Assembly (NCBI RefSeq): GCF_042477335.2
Contig: NC_091256.1
Coordinates: forward strand, 19,558,501 to 19,622,500
Source: Ovis canadensis
Taxonomy: Eukaryota > Chordata > Mammalia > Artiodactyla > Bovidae
DNA length: 64,000 bases
Direction: 5' to 3'
In this document: one piece after another, positions 23,279-35,390 of the stretch
How positions within the stretch are numbered: the first letter of the stretch is position 1
How the letters are laid out: every line of letters starts with the position of its first letter
Notes under the pieces: model-generated
Told to the model about the DNA's origin: nothing
Databases searched by the model: none
What the model saw: the letters and a program-made list of their open reading frames with translations, nothing else
Position numbers and translations under genes: made by a program

Positions 23279-23777
23279 TCTAGATAGCATATTAAAAAGT
23301 AGAGATATCACTTTGCCAACAAAAGTCCATATAGTCAAAGCTATGGTTTTTCCAATTGTCATGTATGAATGTGAGAGCTGGAATATAAAGAAGGCTGAGT
23401 GCTGAAGAATGGATGGTTTCAAACTGTGGTGCCAGAGAAGACCCTTGAGAGTATTTGGACATCAGGGACATCAAACCAGTCAACCCTAAAAGAAATCAAC
23501 CCTGAATCTTCATTGCAAGGACTGATGCTGAAGCTGAAGCTCCAATTCATTGGCTACTTGATATAAAGAGCCAACTCGCTGGAAAAGTCCCTGATGCTGG
23601 GAAAGATTGAGGGCAGGAGGAGGTGGGGGTGACAGGGGACAAGATGATTGGATGGCATTACCGACTCAATGGACATGAGTTTGAGCAAGCTCTGGGAGAT
23701 GGTGATGGACAGGGAAGCCTGCTGTGCTGCAATCCATGGGGTGACAAAGACTCAGACACAGCTGAGTGACTGAACAA
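23279..23777 (+). mobile_element. BovB 3' portion, 5'-truncated
   Basis: Starts at 'tctagatagcatattaaaaa' and ends 'gctgagtgactgaacaataa'. It is diverged, with an early stop ('gagtgctgaagaatgg'). The terminus lacks the gaactgaactga repeats, as in the copy at 12003-12523. Confidence 0.92.
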
Positions 23778-24205
23778 TAATAATAAAACTGAGAGGACAA
23801 GAGAAGACGTAGTATAAAAGAAGTAAAACCCAGTTTTTTATAGTATCGTCTAAGAAATAATACATAGTATTAAAAATCAAAGTAAATCGGTAAATAAACA
23901 TGCTATTTATGAATAGGGAAGTTACTACCAGAAGAAAATTCTAAAATACTTGGTAGTGATACCATGGAGTGGAGAGAAGTAGGGAAAAAGTCTTTTTTTG
24001 TTTATAAGCCATTTACTGTTATTGACTTTTAAAAGTTTATTCATGTATTACTTTGTCTTTAAATAAAAATCAAAAATTATTGGAACTCTTAAAAATTATA
24101 TTTTGTTTTTTAACTAATCAATAGATTATTTAATAATCATAATTTAATAATATTTCATCTTTATGATAAACTCATGTAGAATAAATATAAGTTTTGCTTA
24201 AACTG
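23778..24205. other. Unassigned AT-rich sequence
   Basis: Nothing recognised; very AT-rich. Confidence 0.35.
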
Positions 24206-24411
24206 AATGTAAAGTTGCTCAGTTGTGTCAAACTCTTTACAACTCTAAGGACTGTAGCCTTCTAGGCTCCTCTGTCCATGGAATTTTCCTGTCAAAAATA
24301 TTGGATTGGTTTGCCATTTCCTTCTCAAGGGGATATTCCCAATCCAGGGATCAAACCTGGGTCTCCCACACTGCAGGCAGACTCTTTACCATCTGAGCCC
24401 ACCAGGGAAGC
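24206..24411 (-). mobile_element. Bov-tA SINE
   Basis: Complement of Bov-tA, full length: tail at 'taaagttgctcagttgtgtc', head ending 'gagcccaccagggaagc'. About a tenth of positions look diverged by eye. Confidence 0.92.
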
Positions 24412-24607
24412 ATATTCAGTGATATCTATCTAAAAATAAGTGTGTGACCTCTGGTTTTCCCTTGAATCCAATCTATGCTGAATAAAATATATTATGACTC
24501 ACTCCTGGGGGGTGGGGGGGAAAATGTATCTGCTTACAGTAAGTCACCCAGGTTGAATAAACAATCTCTCCTTGGCTTAATTTATTTAAAAATTGCTTTA
24601 TTGGCTT

Positions 24608-24635
24608 ACACACACACACACACACACACACACAC
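24608..24635. repeat. (CA)n microsatellite
   Basis: Fourteen CA units. Unlike the tract at 2446 it does not touch a SINE tail. Confidence 0.95.
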
Positions 24636-26724
24636 TGTGATGTATGCAAATAGATTCCAGATAGCCTCTGGTATTTGTGCATTTCAGATGAGTAGCCATT
24701 CTATCAATGACACACAGTTCACATAGTACCATTTTCAATCATTGAGAAGAAGGCCCTTTCACATAAATATATTTTCCAAATTATACTGCCTGTATCTTGT
24801 ACTAAATAAAATGAGTAAGAGTGTAATTCAATGTTCTTGACCTTTATGAGCGCTGTGAACTTTCGGAAAGAAATGCATTCTACGTTATATTTAAAATTAT
24901 CACTATTAGTATTACTCAAAAACGGTATGACTGACAGGGCCCGTTCCCAAGTTGTTTTTTCTTTCAGTCACAAATTCTTATTCTTGACCCAGAGGCAAAA
25001 ATGTTATGCAAAGTGAGTGTTGAAAGGAGAACAGTACATCTTTCTGAATATAAAATCTCCCCACTGTAACATCTCAGAAAGCTACAAGCTTCTCTCCTTG
25101 GAGGTGCCTCTGAAGGGGTGATAGGTTATTGCATTTATTTAAGGAAGGCAAGAGGGGGTACAAAATGTGCCCTCTTGAATGTGTTATGAGACTTTCTGGG
25201 CAATTGTGACATGGGGTTTTATATTCAGGAGTGTGGTGTCTCATGACTGTAATATATTTTGTTGAAAATGTAAAGCTTTCAAACAGTATTGCTGGATTCA
25301 ATCATTGTGCATCCACATTTTATTTAAAAGTAACATCCTAAGATAATAGAATCTTAGTGTCTCAAGGTCATTGCTTACAGTCTGTTCTTTCCCAACCTGC
25401 CACGTCCTTTGGCATTGCCTTTCACTATTTAGGAACAGTGAGCTCGCCACTTCATGATGGAAATCTTCCATGTTAGGTTTATTCCTGTCTACATGTATTC
25501 TATATAGAAGAAAAGAAAAAGATTTTGGACTCACTAACATAAACATGATGAAATCTCATTAATTCATCTGAAATAGAGGGAAAGTCCTAATAGTATGAAA
25601 TGCAGATACTTTTAAAGGAAGAGTTTCAGTCATTCCCAGGGTGTCCAGCAATTAAAGCCAAAATACAAATACTGCCAAGTAGAAATCCTGCCAAACCCTA
25701 TTTAAGGCACAAATAAAGATAATTTTTAATTATAATTGGTATGCAAATGATTGCTTCTAATTTAATCAAAAAGAAATTGCTTCCTTAAGTAGAACATTTA
25801 TTCCTCGTATCTTGTTTATATTAATTTCCTTGCCAGATATTTTATTATTATTATTAGCACAAGGAAAAGTCTAGTCCTTGTCTGAATCAGCATAGAATCA
25901 TTTTAAGATTATTCATAATAAACAACAACACATTATTTTTACTTTTGAATTGTGAGCCCATATTTAGAGGTTTTTGTTGATTAAATGTGTGTGTGCTTGG
26001 TTTAATCTTCATTTGTATATATTTGAAAGTTTTATCTTATAAACTAAGCAAAACAGTGTAACAAAAAATATATAAAACTAATTTTTGTCTTTCTTATTAG
26101 AAAATATTAAATAATTATAAATACTTTTTATTAAAGCTTGATGTTATATCTTATGTTTTGTATTAATTCTTTTAAAAATTATTTGATAGTATATATTATT
26201 ATAGGACCTAAGGAATAAGAAATATTCTCTGCCCCTTTACTCTCTGAATTTATTTTCTAAACATTTGCATGAACTATTATTCTACCTATTATTATGGAAT
26301 CAATTTTGTTCATTTAAGCAAATGTGAATTACTTTATAACATCAATATAAAACTTGATAATAATGAATTATGTGCAATTAAAATATGTCACTGAAGTTTT
26401 TGAGATTTGGATTGCTTCTACAATTGGTGATGTAAAAATTGCCCATAAACATATCCTTTAATACAGAAAATTATGAGTAATAACTCCAGACATAAAAATT
26501 ATTGTATTATTGTGGAATTCATTTTTATATATTTTTTTCTAGAAAAGCTATCCATCTGAAGGGAAACATGTAAAGGACATCATTTTTTTGCATAGTCTTA
26601 TTTAGATATTTGACAAATTCTTAAGTCATACAAACATATCTAATTTTGTGATTTTCATTTACTTAAAAACAAATGACTTTAGACATTTTACCTTCTTTAT
26701 ATCCCTATTGATCATTTATACTGA
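24636..26724. other. Unassigned sequence, low repeat content
   Basis: Two kilobases without a repeat I can name and without a convincing gene. Small frames at 25074-25301 and 25298-25546 (minus) have no recognisable domain. Confidence 0.4.
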
Positions 26725-27370
26725 AGCTTTAATTTATTTTAATTAGAGTATAGTTGCTTTACAACGTTGTGTTAGTTTCTGCTGCATAGCAATGTGAATC
26801 AGCTGTGAGTGGACATACGTCCCTTCCCTAATGGATCTGCCTCTTACCCACCCATCCTCTTCATCTAGGTCACCACAGAGCACCAAGCTGAGCTTCCTGT
26901 GCCATAGAGCAGGTTCCCACTAGCTATTTCACACATGGCACTGCACTTCTCCCTGTGTCCATGTCTCCTTCCTATGTCTGCATCTCTATTCCTGCCCTGC
27001 AAATAAATTCATCTGTGTTATTTTCCTAGATTCTACATACATGTTAATAGTACATTTTAATTTTTCTGACTTACTTCATTCTGTATGACAGACACTAAGT
27101 CCACACCCATCTCTACAAGTGATCAATTTCATTTCTTTTAATGGCTGAGTAAAATCACATTGTATATATGTATTAGATCTTTATCCATTCATCTGTTGAT
27201 GAATATTTAGGTTGTGTCCATTCCCTGGCTACTGTAAATAGTGCTGCAGTGAAAAATGGGGTGAATGTGTCCTTTTGAATTATGGTTTTCTCAGGGTATA
27301 TGCTCAGTAGTGGAATTTCTGGGTTATAGGGTATTTTTATTTTTATTATTTTAAGTAATTGCAAAACTGT
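26725..27370 (-). mobile_element. L1 3' end (artiodactyl type)
   Basis: Complement of L1: 'gagtatagttgctttacaac' at the 3' terminus, 3' UTR, then the ORF2 C-terminal region up to about 27364. Short readable residues (PYNPEIPLLSIYPEKT, IQKDTFTPFF) confirm the L1 ORF2 tail, with stops downstream. Confidence 0.88.
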
Positions 27371-28652
27371 CTTTCATCTTTTATGACTCTTCTCTCTTTT
27401 ATTTCCTTTGTCTATTTATTACCCATTCATAAAGAATTATCTTTACATGCTAGTATACCTCTCTATACATTGTGCATATTTCCACACTTTTTATTTAAAA
27501 AGTTGACTTTTAACATAATTAATTTATATACATCTGTAATATTTGATTTCTGCTCTTGATATTACATTTAAAATCTTTGTCACATCAAAGTTAAAGGAGT
27601 AACATCAATTTTTTTAGTATGCATAGACCATTTTATATGTAAAGTCTGAACATCTGAAGTTATTTATAGCATATTATAAAAATAACTGAATTTCATCATT
27701 TTCTCTGATGCTCACTTGTGTGGTAAAATAGGTACATTTACTGTACTTTGCCATAAAACCTAAATTGTTTCAGAACACTTTTGACTATGGATTATCTGTA
27801 TATTTTTGCTGCTGACTCATTTTATTCTTGGTCACTTTATAGTATACCTTAAATTTTTATTTGGATAAGGTAATCTCTGTTTTTTATGTTAATAATTTTC
27901 TTGGCCTGTTGTGAAATACTGGGTTTTAGTGTTACTCAATGTTATTTTAAGTGCTAATTAATGTTTCACTGGGAATATAACTGAATGAATAAATCAATTA
28001 TATAACTTAAAAAAAAATTGTCTCCATTCTATCAAAAAAAAAAAAAAAACAACAATTCATCCTACCCAAAAGCAGGAACCAACATTTAATAAGCTTCCAT
28101 CTCTAGCAACGTTAAATTGATCTAAAATTTTGGTTTTGGTTTGGTTTCAGGATTTTCAGAATTATGTGTAGTGTTACAAAATGAGTTACAAAGATTCCTA
28201 TCTGTTTATTCTTTGGAAAATTAATCTCATTATTTGAACTTAACAAACTGTTTATTTTACGTTTTAGAAATTCATGTAGATATTATCTTTCCTTCAGTGA
28301 ACTTTATAAAATGCATACCTGAGGTGTAAATTCAAATGAGATTTGAAAAATATATCCATCATTGCAGTTGACATCCTTAAGAAGAAAATACATCCATATC
28401 TCCAGAAAACTTTCTAATATTAACATCTCAACTAACTCCAGACCTGTTCTTGACTTTCATATAGTGAAATAATTCAATAAATATTTTTGTGGCCACATGA
28501 AGTTGATACACATCTAGAAAATTATTCCATTGATGTTATATATATCACAATATTTTCATTTTATTTCAGAATGTATCTCATTTGTAAATTTTCCAAAATG
28601 TGTACATTTATTCTCCTCCTGATAGACATTTGAGTTATTTACAGTTTGAATT
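27371..28652. other. Unassigned AT-rich sequence
   Basis: No gene or named repeat. A-runs at about 28010-28050. Confidence 0.35.
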
Positions 28653-28950
28653 GGGCTTCCCTGGTAGCTCAGCTGGTAAAGAATCCACCTGCAAGCCAGG
28701 AGACCTCAGTTCAATTCCTGGGGCTGGGAAGATCCACTGGAGAAGGGATAGCCTACCCACTACAGTATTCTTTGGCTTCCCTGGTGGTTCAGCTGGGAAA
28801 GAATCCGCCTGCAAGGTGTTCCATTTCTGGGTTGGGAAGATCCTCTGGAGATGTGAATGGCTACTCACTCTAGTATTCTGACCTGGAGAATTCCACGGAC
28901 TATACAGTCCATGAATTTGCAAAGAATCGGACACGACTTGACGACTCAAC
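28653..28950 (+). mobile_element. Dimeric Bov-tA SINE
   Basis: A head-only monomer (28653-28770, ending 'ctacagtattctt') fused to a full Bov-tA (28771-28950). The junction is the same as in the dimer at 16040-16352. Confidence 0.9.
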
Positions 28951-28991
28951 CACCACCATATGATGTTTTTGGAGATATGTATACTTATATT

Positions 28992-29061
28992 GGCCTGGCG
29001 TGCTGTGATTCATGGGGTCACAGAGTCAGACACGGCTGAGTGACTGAACTGAACTGAACTG
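28992..29061 (+). mobile_element. 70-bp BovB tail insertion with TSD
   Basis: Only the last 70 bases of BovB ('ggcctggcgtgctgtgattc' to 'gaactgaactg'). It is bounded by the perfect direct repeat atacttatatt at 28981-28991 and 29062-29072. An extreme 5' truncation with intact integration signature. Confidence 0.92.
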
Positions 29062-29087
29062 ATACTTATATTTACAGACATATGATT

Positions 29088-29310
29088 GGACTTTCCTGGT
29101 GGCTCAGTGGTAAAGAATCCACCTGCAATGCAGGAGACACCGGAGATGTGTATTTTCTCTCTCAGTAAGGAATATTCCCTAGAGGAGGGCATGGCAAATC
29201 ACTCCAGTATTCTTGCCTGAAAAATCCTATAAACAGAAGACCCTGGCAGGGTTAGCAAAGTGACTGTCTATAGGGTTGCAAAGATTCAGACATGACTGAA
29301 GGGAATGAGC
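29088..29310 (+). mobile_element. Bov-tA SINE
   Basis: Plus strand; head 'ggactttcctggtggctcag', an internal insertion or substitution between head and body (about 29138-29180, 'gagatgtgtattttctctct'), then the normal tail. Confidence 0.88.
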
Positions 29311-29549
29311 ATGCATATGTATAAGTAACTTTTTCCAACCTAAGTGCATGTTTTAGTGCAACATTTCAAAGCAAAATGTTTTAAGTACAAACTATAATTC
29401 TTATTGCTAGCAACTTTTGAGTCCATACAGTAAATTTTTTCTACTCTAAATTCATGGAAAATGTTCTCATACTCTTCTTCTAAAATTTCAAATCTGTATC
29501 TTTTAAATTTTAGTTCTGAGCCACTTTAAATTAAAATTTACATAAACTT

Positions 29550-30530
29550 TTTTTTAAAAATTGAAGTATAGTTGATTTACAATGTTGCATTAATTTCTGC
29601 TATACAGCAAAGTGATTCAGTTATATATATATATGTATATACATATACATACATATACATATATATATTCTTTTGTATTCATTTCTGTTATAGTTGTCAC
29701 AGGATATTGAATGTAGTTCTTCATTCTACAGAGTAGGACCTTGTTGTTTATTCATTCTAATGCATCTACTAATCCCAGACTCCTAGTCCATCTCTCTCCT
29801 TGGCAACCATCAAGCCTGTCCTCTATGCCTGAGTCTGTTTTTGTTTCATACATAGTTCATCTCTGTCATTTTTAATTCCCACACATAAGTGATACCATGT
29901 GGCATTTGTCTTTCTGTTTCTGACTTACTTCACTTAGTGTGATACTCTCTAGTTCTATCCATATCACTGAAGCTTTATCCGTCCACCTATTGATGGACAT
30001 TTAGCTTGTTCCCATGGCTGGGTTTTTATGAATAGTGCTGCTATGAACATAGGGTACATGTGTTTTTTGAATTATAATTTTGCCCAGATATATGTCCAAG
30101 AGTTGGATTGCTGGATCATGTGACAGCTGTATTTTTAGTTTTTGGAGAAATCTCCATACTGTTTTCCATAGTGACTGGACCAAACTTTTTGCTGGTATAA
30201 TTGTTTGGTTTTGATATTAGGGTGATGATAGCTTCATAAAATATGTTAGGGACTGTTCCTTCCTTGTCAGTCTTTTGGAAGAGTTTGAGAAGGATCAGTT
30301 AAAGATTTTTTTTTTTTTTTTTTTGTGCATCTGGTAGATGTCACCTGTGAAGCCATCTGGTCTGGGACTTTTGATTACAGGGATTTTTTTTCTTCTTCTT
30401 CTTCTTACAGATTCTATTTCACTGCTAAGGGATTTGTCTGTTTAAATTATCTGTTTCTTCTTGATCCATTTTTGGTGAGCTGTTTGTTTCTAGAAACATT
30501 TCTGTTTCTTTCATATAATTATTCATAGTA
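29550..30530 (-). mobile_element. L1 fragment with internal deletion
   Basis: Complement of L1: the 3' UTR starts at 'ttgaagtatagttgatttac', followed by a TATACA simple repeat at 29622-29668. The ORF2 C-terminal region runs to about 30185. There is then a jump to RT-proximal ORF2 sequence (30190-30530, 'gggtgatgatagcttcataa', 'gtgaagccatctggtctggg'). Several hundred ORF2 codons are missing at the join. Confidence 0.82.
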
Positions 30531-30714
30531 TTTTTTTTTTGTTTTGCTGCTGTTGTTTTTTCTTTTGTATTTCAGTTATTCAAACACATTTTACTTTTAC
30601 TGAGATTTTAAAAATAGATAACAGTATTGTCTGTGAGTAAGAATGGCTTTACTTTTCCCTTTTCAATTTTTATTTTTTACTGTCTCTTTTTGTCATATTC
30701 TGTTAAGTGTTAAA

Positions 30715-30832
30715 GGGCTTTCCTGGTAGCTCAGTTGGTAAAGAATCCACCTGCACTACAGGAGACCCTGGTTCAATTCCTGGATCAGGAAGTTTCCCTG
30801 GAGAAGGGATAGCTACCCACTCCATGGCATTC
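30715..30832 (+). mobile_element. Bov-tA head monomer
   Basis: About 118 bp, ending at the same point where the head monomer ends in the two dimeric copies ('cactccatggcattct'). It may be a free monomer of that subfamily or a dimer that lost its second half when the L1 piece at 30836 arrived. Confidence 0.85.
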
Positions 30833-30835
30833 TAA

Positions 30836-31025
30836 CATGTATACTATCATGTAAGAATTGAATCGCCAGTCTACGTCTGACGCAGGATACAGCATGCTTG
30901 GGGCTGGTGCATGGGGATGACCCAAAGAGATGTTATGGGGAGGGAGGTGGGAGGGGGGTTCATGTTTGGGAATGCATGTAAGAATTAAAGATTTTAAAAT
31001 TATAAAAAATAAATAAATACAAAAA
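30836..31025 (+). mobile_element. Ruminant L1 3' tail, second tail type
   Basis: Has the ruminant L1 3' UTR ('tgaatcgccagtctacg', 'ggggatgacccaaagagatg') but ends 'gggaatgcatgtaagaatta', then 'aagattttaaaatt'. The copy at 8464-9019 ends in 'ttagcctccaattaaaataa' instead. The same tail type as here is seen, reversed, at 13665-13760. Confidence 0.85.
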
Positions 31026-31769
31026 ATAAAGTCAGTAAAAAAAAAAGATGTTATATGCCCAATTTTGCAATGATATTATGCTTGCTCTAAACAGCCATGT
31101 GCCTTTTAACAATACTGAAAGAGGCAAAACCCTAGTCTATTATATTAAAACACAATTTTATCTTTTTGGTTCTTTTTATTCTGTCTTGCACATCCCTGGT
31201 AGAGTTTTCTTTCACCATAACAATATTTCTGCATTATATCTTATAAGACAAGTCTGCTGGCAATGTGCCTTTTTGGTTTTTCTTTAAATGAAAATACTTT
31301 TTTATCTTTCTCATTTTGAAAAATATTTTCACTGAACATACAATTCTGGTTGATGTTTTTTCTTTCTTCAGCACTTCAGCACTTTTTTCTCTTCAGTACT
31401 TTAACTATGATTCCTCTTTGTCTTATGGATTCCATTTCTAAGTTAGAAATGGTCTGTCTCACACCTTTCTAAGTAAAGTATCTTTCTGGATGTTATAATT
31501 TTTATAAACCTATTTTTAATTTTCCACAGCTTAGCTATTATTGGAACAAGGTGTTTACTTTTTTTTAATTAATTTCCTCTTCACTATTGGAATTTTCATT
31601 TACCTCAAAATATAAGGGAAAATGTTCCCTATTTTTTCAGTATATTTCCCTAACTTCTTCCTATTCTGGTTCAAAATCAATCTCCCCAGCCTACCCCTCT
31701 TTGGTTTTGATCTCCAATTATATGTGTGTATATATAGATATATATATTTAAAACTTTGTTTTTCATCAA
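31026..31769. other. Possible very old L1 complement
   Basis: AT-rich sequence with T-runs; parts (31170-31500, 'caatattttcactgaacata', 'tctttcttcagcactt') recall the complement of old L1 3' regions, but I cannot establish orientation or borders. Confidence 0.3.
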
Positions 31770-32566
31770 TAAAGATTACTTTTATAGTAGTTTCAGATTT
31801 CCAGCAGAATTGAGTGGAAAGTGCACAGAACTCCTATATACTTTCTATTTTCATATACACAAATTGTCCCCACTACTGACATCCTCTACCTAAGTGGTAC
31901 ATTTGTTAAAAACTCATGAACCATCATTATCACCCAAAGCCATAGTTCACATTAGAGTTCACTGTTAGCGTTTTACATTCTAAGGGTTTGGAGAAATGTA
32001 TAATGATATATATCCTCCATTTCAGTATTACAGTAAATCACTTTACTGCCCTAAAAATCCTCTATCCTCTGCTTATTCATTCTACTTCTCTACCCAATTT
32101 TTTTAATCTTTTTATTGTTTTTACAGTTTTGTCTTTTTTAAAATGCTATATAATTGGAATCACACAGTATGTAGCCTTTTCAGATTAGCTTTGTTTCATT
32201 TAGTAATATGCATGTAAGATTCTTTTATGTCTTTTCATGACTCAATAGCTCATTTTTTTTTTGTTGCTGAATAATATTTCATGGCTTTTATGTACAATGG
32301 TTTGTTTACTGAAGAACATCTTGATTATTTCCAAGTCCTGTCTATTATGAGTAAAGTTGTATAAACATTCATGTATAGGTTTCTGTGTTAAAATAAAGTA
32401 TCAATTTCTTGGGGAGATATCAAGGAGCACAATTGTTGGGTTGTATGGTTACAGTACATTTATTTTGTAAGAAATTACTGAATTTACCTCCAAAGTGGCT
32501 GTACCATTTTGCATTCCCATAAGCAATGAATTAGAGTTTCTTTTATTCACATCCTCACCAGCATTT

Positions 32567-32698
32567 TGGAGAAGGCATTGGCAACCCACTCCAGTACTCT
32601 TGCCTGGAAAATCACATGGATGGAGGAGCCTGTTGGGCTGCTGTCTATGGAGTCGGACAGAGTTGGACACGACTGAAGCGACTTAGCAGCAGCAGCAG
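32567..32698 (+). mobile_element. Bov-A2 SINE, short form, with TSD
   Basis: Plus-strand Bov-A2 in which the first half-unit runs straight into the end of the second ('gaagcgacttagcagcagca'). It is about 132 bp against about 275 bp for the complete element. Perfect TSD caccagcattt at 32556-32566 and 32699-32709. Confidence 0.92.
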
Positions 32699-32796
32699 CA
32701 CCAGCATTTGGTGTCAGTGTTTTGAATTTTGGCCATTCTAATAGGTGGGTAGTGATACTTCACTATGTTTTAATTTATAATCACCTAATGATATAT

Positions 32797-34170
32797 ATTT
32801 TTTCTAGATGTTTTTCTGAAATAGATGTTTTTCTGGAACTCTCTTGCTTTTTCGATGATCCAGCAGATGTTGAAAATTTGATCTCTGGTTCCTCTGCCTT
32901 TTCTAAAACCAGCTTGAACATCTGGAACTTCACAGTTCACATATTACTGAAGCCTAGCTTGGAAAATTTTGAGCATTATTTTACTAGCATGTGAGATGAG
33001 TGCAATTGTGTGGTAGTTTGAGCATTCTTTGGCATTGATTTTGTTTGGGATTGGGATGAAAACGGAATGAAAACTTTTCCAGTCCAGAAAAACATCTATT
33101 TCTGCTTTATTGACTATGCCAAAGCCTATGACTGTGTGGATCATAATAAACTGTGGAAAATTCTGAAAGAGATGGGAATACCAGACCACCTGACCTGCCT
33201 CTTGAGAAACCTGTATGCAGGTCAGGAAGCAACAGTTAGAACTGGACATGGAACAACAGACTGGTTCCAAATAGGAAAGGGAGTAGGTCAAGGCTGCAGA
33301 TTGTCACCCTGCTTATTTAACTTATATGCAGAGTACATCATGAGAAACGCTGGGCAGGAAAAAGCACAAGCTGGAATCAAGATTGCCAGGAGAAATATCA
33401 ATAACCTCAGATATGCAGATGGCACCACCCTATAGCAGAAAGTGAAGATGAACTAAAAAGCCTCTTGATGAAAGTGAACGAGGAGAGTGAAAAATTGGCT
33501 TAAAGTTCAACATTCAGAAAACTAAGATCATGATATCTGGTCCCATGACTTCATGGGAAATAGATGGGGAAACAGTGGAAACAATGTCAGACTTTATTTT
33601 GGGGGCTCCAAAATCACTGCAGATGGTGGTTGCAGCCATAAAATTAAAAGACACTTACTCCTTGGAAGGAAAGTTATGACCAACCTAGACAGCATATTAA
33701 AAAGCAGAGACATTGCTTTGCCAACAAAAGTCCATCTAGTCAAGGCTATGGTTTTTCCAGTGGTCATGTATGGATGCGAGAGTTGGACTGTGAAGAAAGC
33801 TGAGTGCCAAAGAATTGATGCTTTTGAACTGTGGTGTTGGAGAAGACTCTTGTGAGTCCCTTGGACTGCAAGGAGATCCAACCAGTCCATCCTGAAGGAG
33901 ATCATTCCTGGGTGTTCATTGGAAGGACTGATGCTAAGGTTGAACCTCCAATACTTTGCCACCTCATGCAGAGTTGACTCATTGGAAAAGACTGATGCTG
34001 GGAGGGATTAGGGGCAGGAGGAGAAGGGGACAACAGAGGATGAGATGGCTGGATGGCATCACGAGTTTGGGTGAACTCCTGGAGTTGGTGATGGACAGGG
34101 AGACCTGGTGTGGTGCGATTCATGGGGTCACAAACAGTTGTATATGACTGAGTGACTGAACTTAACTGAA
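32797..34170 (+). mobile_element. BovB with inverted 5' segment and TSD
   Basis: The 3' part (about 33078-34170) is plus-strand BovB: an RT start with FIDYAKAYDCVDH at about 33106, and the catalytic motif at 33412-33423, which reads YADG where active copies have YADD. The usual tail follows, with frameshifts at about 33433 and 33853. The 5' part (about 32812-33066) is BovB in the opposite orientation, from just upstream of the same point. TSD ctaatgatatat at 32785-32796 and 34171-34182. Inactive. Confidence 0.93.
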
Positions 34171-35035
34171 CTAATGATATATGATCTTGAACTTGTTTTC
34201 ACATGCTCATTTGCCATCTTTTTATCCTCTTCACTTAGGTGCCTGTTCAAGTCTTTGGTCTATTTTGTAATCAGGTGGTTGGTCTTCTTATTGTTGAGTT
34301 TCAAGCACTTATAATAGTGCTTTATCAGCTGTACCTTTTTCTAATATTTCCTCCAAGTCTGTGACTTGTCTTCTCATTATCTTGATATCATCTTTCACAG
34401 AGAAGTTTTTAACTTTATTGAGGTTCAACTTATCAAATATTTCTCACATAATGACTTTTGTGTTATATATAAAAAGTTATTGCCATAAAGGTCTAGGTTT
34501 CTCCCATGTTATTTTCTAGGAGTTGTTCCATTTTTGGTTTTGCATGTAGACCTATTATCCACTTTGAGTTAATTCTAGTGAAGGGTGAAGAGTTTGTGTC
34601 TAGGTCCATTCTTTTCTTCTAGCACCATTTGTTGAAAAGATTTTATTTGCTTCATATTATTGCATGTTTACCTTTGCCAAAGATCAGCTGAATATCCTTG
34701 TTCCATTGATCCCTTGTCTGTTCTTTCAGCAGTACCACAGTGTCTTGGTCACTACAGCTTTGTAGTAAGTCTTGAAGTCTGGTAGTGCTAGTCTTCTCAC
34801 TTTTTTTCTTTTTCAATATCAGGTTAACTCGTAAGTCTTTGTTTCTTCATAGATTTTAGGCTCAGTTTGTCAAAAATAGCAACAAAACTTGCTGGGATTT
34901 TAATTGGAATTACATTGAATTTATAGACCAAGGTGACATCCTCACAATATTGAGTCTCCCTCTCAATGAGTGAAAACATTTCCATTTATTTAGTTATTTG
35001 ATATCTTTCATTAGAGTTCTATAATTTTCTTCATG

Positions 35036-35252
35036 CTGTTTGCTGGTTAGTTGCTAAATCTTGTCTGACACTTTGTGACCCCATGGACTGTAACCACCAG
35101 GCTCCTCTGTCCATGGGATTTTCCAGGCAAGAGTAATGGAGAATGGAGTGGGTTGCCATTTCTTTCTCAAGGGGATCTTCCTGGCCCAGAGATCAAACTT
35201 GTGTCTTCTACACTGAAAGGTAGCTTCTTTACAACCAAGTCACCAGGGAAGC
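35036..35252 (-). mobile_element. Bov-tA SINE with TSD
   Basis: Complement of a full Bov-tA. Perfect 13-bp TSD aattttcttcatg at 35023-35035 and 35253-35265, inside the old L1M. Confidence 0.94.
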
Positions 35253-35390
35253 AATTTTCTTCATGTAGATATTATAAATAACTTGTTAGGTTTCTATATA
35301 AATATTTCATTTTTGAGTGTTAATATCAATAGTACTATTTTTCATTTCAAATTCCTCTTGTTCATTGGGGGTATTTTTAATATCCTTTAG

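Larger units (their letters stand above)
31770..35390 (-). mobile_element. Old L1M, split by three younger insertions
   Basis: Four collinear pieces of one old L1 complement: 31770-32566, 32710-32796, 34183-35035 and 35266-about 35390. They run from the 3' end ('ggaatcacacagtatgtagc') through 'ccaaagtggctgtaccattt' and 'catgctcatttgccatcttt' to the 'gcaccatttgttgaaaagat' region and on into ORF2. Interrupted by a Bov-A2, a BovB and a Bov-tA, each with its own TSD in L1 sequence. Confidence 0.8.

Noticed and set aside
28653..28770. tRNA-like sequence in Bov-tA heads, here and in the other copies
   Set aside because: SINE heads are tRNA-derived and keep A- and B-box-like parts, but are not functional tRNA genes.
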